Origin: Diphasiastrum complanatum
Taxonomy: Eukaryota; Streptophyta; Lycopodiopsida; Lycopodiales; Lycopodiaceae
DNA: 64,000 nt
Assembly (NCBI GenBank): GCA_029204225.1
Contig: CM055108.1
Location: forward strand, 3,399,547 to 3,463,546
Direction: 5' to 3'
In this document: one piece after another, positions 56,640 to 64,000 of the stretch
Position numbering within the stretch: the stretch's first letter is position 1
Layout of the letters: each line of letters opens with the position of its first letter
The notes under the pieces: model-generated
What the model was told of the DNA's origin: nothing
Seen by the model: the letters and a program-made list of their open reading frames with translations, nothing else
Databases searched by the model: none
Position numbers and translations under genes: made by a program

Positions 56640-57444
56640 CGACATCCGGATCACCCCAAAACTAATGGGCAAACAAAACGTGTTAACCAGACATTGGAAG
56701 ATATGCTCAGAGCACATGTTTCTCATCGACAATCTGATTGGAGAAAGTATCTCCCAATGGTTGAGTTCGCGCACAATAGTGCCAAGCATTCTGCCACCGG
56801 ATTCAGTCCTTTTATGCTGATGTATGGATTTTAGTTGCATTCTCTAGTTTCGGTCAGACTCAAAGGTTTCAAGGTGCAAGTTGCAGTAGATTTCCTGCAA
56901 GATATGCAAGAAATGTTGCTAGTGGCCAAGGAAAGCATAAAGACATTCAAATTAGAGCTCAATTCTATGCTAATCACAGTCGCTCACCACAGGAAATTGA
57001 GGCCGAATCCTGGGTGTATCTTAAAATCCCTAAGGATTCAAAGGTACTTTGGACGAGAAAGTGCCCTAAGCTATCTCCTCATTATAGCGGACCATATAAG
57101 GTTGTAAAGAAAATCAACATGGTCGCTTATCAGCTAGATCTTCCGATTGGAGTTGGGGTTGGGGTTCTGTTTTCCATGTAAGTCGTTTAAAGAAATGACT
57201 TAGTAGGAAGGATTCCCTAATTCCGAAAGGTGATTAACTAGTTGAGTCAGAAGATCTGTCTACCTTTGATCCTAACGTACTTGAAAAAGTGGTTGATGTT
57301 CGTCGTTACCAATTGAGAGACCATTTTGTTTTTTAATTTCTTGTACGTTGGAAAGACAAGTCAGATGATGAAGACACTTGGGAGAGAGAAGACTATTTAA
57401 GACTGAACTTCCCTAGTTTTCTCCCATCAGGAGGAAACTCTTAA
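56640..57444 (+). pseudogene. Chromovirus integrase C-terminus and chromodomain (second copy)
   Basis: Plus-strand match to 17219-17900: GQTKRVNQTLEDMLRAHVSH, then SDWRKYLPMVEFAHNSA, later AYQLDLPIGVGV, HVSRL and a chromodomain FLVRWKDKSDDEDTWERED (about 57340-57395). Again Lys replaces the catalytic Glu (GQTKR). Many stops and frameshifts. Confidence 0.85.
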
Positions 57445-57660
57445 AGGGGGGGAGAATGTTACGTACCTATAAGGGCATGCAACATGTAACTTGAGGTGAC
57501 AGTCTCATTTACGGGATGGAACACTGATTTGGAGCCATAGGTATTTTGGGTGCCATGTGTCAATGTCTTATTGATGCGCGTTGACTCTTTGATATGGACC
57601 CGTGTCAGTGTGCACAACTACCACATGTCGTTGGTCATGCGTGACTCCTATGGTCGGAGA
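57445..57660 (+). repeat. Polypurine tract and 3' LTR of the second chromovirus
   Basis: AAAGGGGGGGAGAA is followed by TGTTACGTACC at 57457. Aligns with the minus-strand LTR at 17204-16999 up to GGTCGGAGAT. The outer end beyond 57660 is not defined. Confidence 0.75.
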
Positions 57661-58190
57661 TGACCCCACCTGGACTATGCATATAGAGGTGGATCTCCAT
57701 GAGCTTGTCATTCATTCTCTCCTGGTGAATGAACAACTCTTCCACTGGTGGTCAGGTCAGGATGATTATCTAGGCCTCAGGATGTAATTAGACATGGGTT
57801 GAGGGTAAGGCATGGTGGTATGGGACACCATGGCTTATCAGAGATCCGAGCTTGCTTGACTCCTTAGCCATTAGCACAGTCTTCATCTTAAATTTTCATA
57901 GATGGTAATTGGCTCCATCGAGCTTGTCCACGATGGGATTGGTTTTCCCTTGGGAATCCATGTGGAAGTTAGTCTAAGTGACAATAATAACTATCATTGA
58001 CTTAAGAATGAAAATGCTATCTACAGAACAAGAAGGCAATTATTCTATCAATTGATAGAATCAAGTTTTGTTAGAAGCTTATCAGGCTATAAGAATAGCT
58101 CTAAGATAAAACTGTTTCTGATACGATGTAAGCATCAGATTAAGGGATCACAAGAGCTCTCATACCATGTCGGAGAATTGACCATAGTGG
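57661..58190. other. LTR outer part or unassigned DNA
   Basis: Could include the rest of the chromovirus LTR and the left part of the multi-gene element copy II. A TCAATTGATAGA-type repeat is seen at about 58037-58060. No Ulp1 gene was found here. Confidence 0.35.
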
Positions 58191-58197
58191 ACCGGAT

Positions 58198-59405
58198 ATG
58201 TTGAATAATCGGATTGAAACGATCCTACTACTGTGCGGAGGCAGTGGCCTACTAAAAAACCAGGAAGAATGGGCAAGTGGCACAGATGCCCTTCAAAGGA
58301 TGCTATCTGAGAGCAGGGCATATGAGGCTAATATGCCGAGTGAGGAGGAGTTTTTGGCTTTTCAAAAAAGGTATCTGCCACCTCCCATATATACTATTCC
58401 AGGTGACCAGCAATCGACCATTATTGTTGGTCACAATTTAGAAGCTGCTGGTGTGATCCAAGCTGACGAGGATGATCTGGTAAGTACACCTTCTCACAAA
58501 AATTATTTACTATTTAACGTGTAACTGATGATTGATCTGCTAGTTTGACTAACACTTGATTATGTGTTGTAGGAAATCGTTGAAGTTGATGCCTTTGCTA
58601 GCAGGCATGGAGGATTGAGAGAAAGACAAGGCGAGAGACAGAAGGATGCCTCATTGGCTCATTATTTGAAACATTTTGTAAATAACAAAATTTGTATTCT
58701 TCATGAAAGGTTTTTTGTGAATGTGGGAAACTTAATCATGGCCATCAAGGCCTTATCTTATTTTGTCCAAGGGCATAAATATCCAAAAAATACATATAGA
58801 ATCATTTTTGTCAAAAGAGATGTTGCTCTTAAAGTGTTCAATTACGTGCCAGAAAATGTTCCTATGAGATCATCTGCTCTGGCAATTCTATCAGGATATA
58901 TAGATCTGAGCAAAAGGCGATCCACTCGATTTTTGGATCCGTATGATAGGAAAACATTAGAGGAGTTCTAAATCCAAAAAAGACCCTTTGTAAAGATTCT
59001 TTTTATATTTTTTCTCAATTTTTTCTTACACATGGACCAATCAAAACACTCAAATTTGAAATCTACGTAGCGTAACTTTTTGAGTCCATATTTTGATTCC
59101 ACACTAAAAATGGCATAACTTTTTAGTGGTAAGTTCAAATTTAGCGGAGTTTGGTGCATTGGAAAGCGCTCCACAAGAGCTTTCCAATGATATGTTAGAT
59201 GACATACTTTTGAGCTACAATTAAAAAGTTATGGCAAGTCAAAAGTATTAGTGTTATAATATCTTAATAATATAAACTACATCTTGCACGAATTCTTAAA
59301 TGGTCTTTTTGGAGCTCAAAACTCCTCTAATGGTTCCTTCATGACCACACAACAAAAATTGTCCTTAGAGACAATGGTGAGAATCTATCAAGCAAGTTTT
59401 ACTAA
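58198..59405 (+). pseudogene. ORF-A of the transposon-like element, copy II
   Basis: Exon ending at 58479 (donor GTAAGT) has EEWASGTDALQRMLSESRA, MPSEEEFLAFQKRYLPPP and ADEDDL. The next exon, from 58573 (acceptor GTTGTAG), has VDAFASRHGGLRERQ, LAHYLKHFVNNKICI, KALSYFVQGHKY and RIIFVKRD. Intron position and flanking residues match copy I, so this is a genuine spliced gene family. The exon is split by the small element at 58958-59329; removing it restores FLHDH as in copy I FLHDN. The frame then runs to about 59405. The N-terminal part seen in copy I is not recognised. Confidence 0.65.
58958..59329. mobile_element. Small inverted-repeat element, copy 2 (372 bp)
   Basis: Ends TAGAGGAGTTCT and AACTCCTCTA, with AT on each side. 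Excision in silico leaves CATG and a continuous ORF-A reading frame. About 43 bp longer than copy 1 because it retains a central hairpin, TTGGAAAGCGCTC with GAGCTTTCCAA (59158-59191). Otherwise nearly colinear with 27323-27651. Confidence 0.87.
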
Positions 59406-59444
59406 AATTATAAAATTGTAAGACATTGTTCAAATGTATCTTAC

Positions 59445-61716
59445 CATGTAGTGGGTGATGTGATCTGAGCCCCAAGCCACCCGAACTGCATCTACAAACT
59501 CTATTGTTGTTTTCTCCAATAGGAGTGCATCTGCATATGAAATTGTGTCTTTTCTAAGCACTTCAACCATATTATCGAGCTTTTTCCAAACTTCAACTTT
59601 CTTTACCCTTGCTGTTCCTTTATCTTCAAAGTCTTCTGTTGCAAAAATAACTTCTTTCCAAACCGAGTATTGGATCTTAGACGACTCTTTAGAATGATTT
59701 GATAAAAATTGACAAGCTTTGACTCCTCCTATGCTAGGTTTACTGGGTACATTTCCTGTTTTTCCCAAAAGCTTTTCATCTTTTTGTATTTTAACATGGC
59801 CTTTATGAAGGCCTTTTGACAACACTTCCTCTAATCGAGCGATTGCTTGTTTCGATGCTAACTCTGGCTTAGTATTCCATGCAAACAAGATATGAAGATA
59901 TGTTAATTTCTCTATGATCCTCACCTCTCCATGAAGTGTGCAAATATGCACATTTTGTAAAGGAATTGGTAGTACTGGTTTCCAATTGGGATCTTCAATA
60001 TCTCTTGAAACTCTTGTGTTCCTTGAAATGTCATTTGATGATTTCATACAATATAGACATGGCAAATTTGCTCCATGAAATACATTGAACATACATTTCA
60101 ATGACTTCAAGTCTCCAACTAAATGCCATTCCACAAAAAATTCACCTCTTTCCAGGAACCCTAAGGACTTTGCCATTCATATGATCCTTTATGATATCTG
60201 GATCACTTGTTCTGCTAAAAGTCTAGGAAAAAACATCGTGATCCTCCTTGATAACATGTTCAACATATGGAATCACAAGTTTTTATATATTCAAAACAAT
60301 TACTAAAAGAAATTGCACATGAATAACAGCCGTTTTTTACCTGAAAACATGCTAGCCACCATATGTTGTTTTCTGATTGCACACTAAAGTTGAGATCCCT
60401 TGAGTTTGTTGCATTGCTCAATGCTCCATTCATGAGAGTAATACTTACTCTTTCCAACTTTTGTCCTTTTATAACTTCTGATTTATCTAGCTTGACCACC
60501 AGAATAAGTTTGCTCATACTAACACTTGTAATATTATAGAATTTCACTATAAATCTCAATAAATGATTCAAATCCACAAATAAGTTATTGGTAGAATTAT
60601 ATGACAAATTGCCAGACTTTGAATTGTAAATCTCATTGATGTGAAAAGGGATTCCAATGACGTTTTGCATATCCTTATTCACTACATCTCTCTCCAATCT
60701 TATCTGAAAAGGGCGAGGAATGGGAAATTTTCTTACGTGCAATTGTCCAAAAGCCTCTTTAATAATTTTAAATATACTCGCATATGTCTCCCTGCTAATA
60801 CCTGAGAAATCACATGCTCTCTGAATTAACGTTCGGTCAATTACCTTACCGACCTCGTTCATCAAAGCCTCAATGACCTTGGACTTGATTCGAGAATATC
60901 GATTATTGTCCAATAAAGACTTTGTGAACTTGGTTTTCAATACCGAACTCAGTGATTTTCCGATCAGGTCATTGTTCTTCAGATGCTCATTTGCAACCAA
61001 TGCTGATCTGCAAATGATTATGAAAATCAAGAAACCCAAATATGACACATAATAAATGCCATGCTACTTCACAAAACTAAAATAGAACTGATTCAAATCA
61101 AATCCTTACTTGAATGCTTGAATCTTTTTTCTCCGTTGGCCTCCATTTAATGAAAGCTCATCAATGTCCTTCAGAATTCTTTTTCGCTTGTTTCTTTTTA
61201 ATTTCTTATCTAGTATGCGAGTTTCTTCTTTTAACTGGTCATTTGATATATGTAATGTCTGAACAACTTGTCGGAATTGATCATTACTTGCATTCAAATT
61301 TAATATAATATTATGTAAATGTGCATTATCTTTTTTTGTTTGTGATAATGCGGTCTTTTTTTCTCTATAGTCAGCAAGCAAACCATTTAACATACATTCT
61401 AAACTCTGTATATTATCTGAACAGGGTTTGCAACACCATAAGTCGTCAATCTTTCACAATAATCTAGTAAACCGTTTTCTCTGTCAGACAAAAAAAACTT
61501 TATTAATTGTGTGATGGATTGGAATTGTGGAGCTTGCATCGAGCTCGAATCCAATGGATACAAACTTCTGTCAATTAAAAAATCGTAATTCTTTCTTTGG
61601 TTGATTCTATGAGTGATCATATCAAGTGGAAAAACTGTGGGTTCTTTCACTACTCCTCTTTTAGCTATCGGAGCATTCTCGACAGGGAGAACAATGTGTA
61701 GATGAAACTGAGACAT
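59445..61716 (-). pseudogene. ORF-B, DDE transposase-like gene, copy II
   Basis: Start ATG at 61716 (MSQFHLHIVLP). First exon to 61110 with a frameshift near 61412, then a coiled coil (ASNDQFRQVVQTLHISNDQ) and a basic end (KLKRNKRKR). Intron with GTAAGG donor and TTTGCAG acceptor joins in phase to exon 61007-60341: ACDFSGISRETYASIFKII, NNLFVDLNHLLRFIV, VVKLDKSEVIKGQK and IWWLACFQ, donor GTAAAA. Then FVEWHLVGDLKSLKCM (Asp kept), PCLYCMK, VHICTLHGEVRIIEKLTYL, IGGVKACQFLS and SDHITHYM to 59445. The last exon with QGMEKSH seen in copy I is not found. A stop and a frameshift lie near 60225 and 60160. Confidence 0.65.
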
Positions 61717-61939
61717 CTCCGCAAACATCAGTTGACAGACCAAAAAGAAAATAGACACTATTCTTCATCCATGGCGTACCTGAGATTCTATGTTTATTCT
61801 CTCACTTATTAAAACGAGGGACACAATCTCATTTTCAAATTTGAAAAAGTTAGTTAATGATCGTCATAGGTTCTTGAAGTCGCAGTTGCATGTGTCATAA
61901 TCGTGTCATGTTAACTACACATTACTAGTAAGGTTAAGC

Positions 61940-62186
61940 TAAACTGGATCTGAAAGTCCGTCGGAGTTTTAAAATTCGGCATTTTTTTTGTCCTACGTGG
62001 CATTTCTTAGACAGCCCTTTTGATGTTTGTAACTGAGGGGCGCGTTGCGGGCAGGCAGGGGTGGCCTTGAGCAATTGGGGAGCAGAAGGAGTCACGGCCA
62101 AGAGCCACACCACTAGGGCACCTACACATGTGAGGAATTGGACGTGTTTCCAATTTCCATATATATGCCCCCCCAGTGCCCCCCCT
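61940..62186. mobile_element. Right flank of the transposon-like element, copy II
   Basis: TACGTGGCATTTCTTAGACA then CCCTTTTGAT and AACTGAGG (61997-62037) align with the right end of copy I but lack the CTCCTCTA terminus. A GC-rich stretch ending in C-runs (62169-62188) then abuts a copia YVDD motif. The true end is uncertain. Confidence 0.4.
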
Positions 62187-62680
62187 GTTATGTAGATGAC
62201 ATTATTTTGAGTGGTGGTAATAAGCAAGATATATATGAGATCAAGATAGCTCTCAAAAATGAGTTTGAGGTTCATGATATTGGTTATATATCTAAGGAAT
62301 AGAAGTGAGTAGGACTTTCAAAACTACTTTTATTTTTCAAGAGAATTATGATAACTCTATTGTCAAAAGATTTCATATGGATGAATGCAAACTTGTTTCT
62401 ACACATATGGAATCTAATATAAAACTAACTATAAGAGGTAATGAAAGAGCCTTCGAGGACATTACTCTATATAGAAGACTAATAGGATCTCTTACATATC
62501 TAACCATCACAAGACCTAATCTAAGATATTGTGTTAGGTGGAGCTTCAACATGTTTCTTCAAAAGAATGTGTGGCTGATATCTTCACCAAATCATAAAGA
62601 AAGGACTTTTTTTCTAAGCATATATCACATCTTGGAGTATGTTCTAAGTCTATATTAAAACTAGTTGAAGAGGGAGTGTG
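62187..62680 (+). pseudogene. Ty1/copia reverse transcriptase tail and RNase H scraps
   Basis: YVDDIILSGGNKQDIYEIK followed by KNEFEVHDIGYIS, a frameshift, DECKLVSTHMESNIKL, LYRRLIGSLTYLTITRPNL and a damaged CVADIFTKS plus LGVCSKS ending. The core RNase H is deleted. Confidence 0.82.
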
Positions 62681-63030
62681 AATATTGTCAACTAGTTTTC
62701 TAGCTTTCTAGTTAGTTTGGCAATTTGAGCCTAAATGAGGCCAAATTAGCAAGTAAATTGCACATGGTTATTTCACATGTGTAAAACCAGTGTAAATGGT
62801 CAATTTTAAGTTGAGTCCAAGTTCATTTAGTCACTTGTACATACAAAAGTTCATTTTTAGCTTTACTTGGCAATTTCGGCCAATATGACTAGTTTAGGTC
62901 AAGTTTTGAATAAGCCAAGACAAATCAATCTATAGAGAGGAGAGATATTCATGACTCTCATCAGCTATAAATACCAGGATTTGTGCTGGAATAGCATAGC
63001 CTAAGAGGTATTCCACATTTGGAAGCTTTG
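62676..63030 (+). repeat. Copia 3' LTR with polypurine tract
   Basis: GAAGAGGGAGTG (about 62668-62679) then TGTGAATATTGTCAACTAG. Contains CAGCTATAAATACC (62963), a TATA candidate. Outer end not resolved. Confidence 0.6.
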
Positions 63031-63059
63031 GAGTCAATATTATCTTCGCATCTTTGGTT

Positions 63060-63215
63060 CTCCTCTACATTTGGGTAGAATACTTGATGTATGCAACATC
63101 TTCGTTCCTAATCCTTATCTAATGGTATCCTGATCTAAGGTCAGTCTTAGAGAAATACTTGGCTCCATTCAGACGGTCCATTAGATCAGCTTGTTCAATC
63201 GCTATTGGAGGAAGA
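63060..63215 (-). pseudogene. Ty3/gypsy reverse transcriptase fragment
   Basis: The minus strand reads DLMDRLNGAKYFSKTDLRSG, then YH, a stop and IRIRNEDVAYIKY, the conserved first palm block of gypsy reverse transcriptase. Isolated scrap. Confidence 0.75.
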
Positions 63216-63469
63216 AAATAAATGATTAATTGTTGTTGTACGACCTATTAATAGAGAATGGATCAGTTCTTGTCATGTTTTGAATAGCTTTTGATTATAT
63301 TTCATTTTGGTAGAATGATCTTGATCAAACTAGTATGATTGTGTACAAATTGTCTACCAAGTGGACAAGTGATTTGTGTGCAACTATTATTGGCTTAGAT
63401 CCACATTTAGGATCATCATTAGATCTTAAATTTTTACACAAAAGTAGTGGAGATAAAAACTCATGAAGA

Positions 63470-64000
63470 AGCCTTCATACATTGTAAAATCAAAATTCTC
63501 TCATCTTCGAATATTTGGGTGTAAAGCTACACACATTTACCAAATTATTGTAGGAAACAATTTGATGCAAAGTCTACTAAGTGCATTTCTATTGGATATG
63601 ATGATAGATGAATGATTAAAATGCTAAAAATCTTATCATGAATTGTGATGTTGTTTTTGATGAAGTTGATGGCCACACTAGCAACGTAGACTTGCATGAA
63701 TCATCATTTGAGCATATGAAGATAAGTGTAGATTTGGAAAAGAATGATGTAGGTGAAAAACAATTATATGATAATCAGACCTCTACATCAAAGACACGAA
63801 AGTAGGTACCAAAGTGGCATTTGAAGGCACGACAAAGAATGTTAAGCAGGATGGGATTCAAGATGGAAAATGGTAAAAAAAATGCCTCGAAGATCAACGA
63901 GATAATGAAGACAATATGACAAGTATGAAGTAAATTTGGCTTTGATGGATGTGATCCAGGTTTTTTCAAAGCCAAAAGAAACTAAACAAGTTGTTGTAGA
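63470..64000 (+). pseudogene. Ty1/copia integrase-RT hinge fragment
   Basis: Degenerate plus-strand match to the copia hinge: KPSYIVKSKFSHLRIFGCKA (63473-63530), then KQFDAKSTKCISIGYDD in another frame (about 63552), NCDVVFDEVDGH and, towards the window end, LALMDVIQVFSKPKETKQ. It continues past the window. Confidence 0.65.

Overview
This window reads as nuclear DNA from a land plant with a large, repeat-rich genome. The support is plant-type Ty1/copia and Ty3/gypsy chromovirus remnants using a tRNA-Met primer site (TGGTATCAGAGCC), plant-type hAT transposases (BED finger plus DUF659-like core), telo-box motifs (AAACCCTAAA), short GT-AG introns and AT-rich spacers. I cannot name the species; a seed-free vascular plant or gymnosperm would fit, but that is a guess. 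There are no bacterial operons, tRNA, rRNA or CRISPR arrays. Nearly every coding stretch belongs to a mobile element, and most are broken by stops, frameshifts or nested insertions.

Layout. 0-1.7 kb: 5' part of a minus-strand Ty3/gypsy element (gag, primer site, LTR). 1.7-5.85 kb: hAT element A, minus strand. 5.85-12.1 kb: gene-poor, with a 433 bp non-autonomous hAT (7064-7496) and a copia RNase H scrap. 12.15-14.5 kb: LINE fragment (endonuclease plus reverse transcriptase, plus strand). 14.5-16.9 kb: second gypsy gag with a minisatellite leader and LTR. 17.0-18.9 kb: 3' half of a chromovirus, minus strand. 18.9-21.9 kb: the only host-like island, with two clean exons encoding the C-terminus of a GWT1/PIG-W-like GPI-anchor acyltransferase (19779-20214) and an unidentified minus-strand coding relic. 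21.96-28.5 kb: a copia element interrupted by hAT element B (22372-26890, perfect 8 bp target duplication) and by a small inverted-repeat element (27323-27651). 28.5-36.8 kb: palindrome-rich block, a 590 bp direct repeat, and a rearranged, chimeric copia. 36.8-39.4 kb: LTR element with an unusual coiled-coil ORF. 40.6-51.4 kb: a copia element with a ~7.2 kb multi-gene element inside its reverse transcriptase. 51.4-56.6 kb: tandem repeats, a second coiled-coil ORF and a promoter-like stretch. 56.6-57.7 kb: 3' end of a second chromovirus. 57.9-62.0 kb: second copy of the multi-gene element. 62.2-64 kb: copia and gypsy scraps.

Most notable feature. The multi-gene element (copy I 43936-51113, copy II about 57900-62037) matches no superfamily I can name. 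Copy I carries a minus-strand four-exon Ulp1/C48-type cysteine protease gene, a divergent plus-strand gene (ORF-A) of unknown function, and a convergent minus-strand gene (ORF-B) whose motifs look like an RNase H-fold DDE transposase with a C-x2-C insertion. ORF-A and ORF-B recur in copy II in the same tail-to-tail order, with the ORF-A intron at about the same place. The right end of copy I matches the end of a small inverted-repeat element (termini TAGAGGAG/CTCCTCTA) that occurs twice more in the window, both times inside CATG with an apparent AT duplication. The spacer between the protease gene and ORF-A holds a cluster of CACGTG boxes and five copies of a GCACAAGTGCGATAT-like motif.

Exon joins, gene starts and element ends were worked out by eye from reading frames, splice dinucleotides and comparison between copies in the window. 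No database search was possible.
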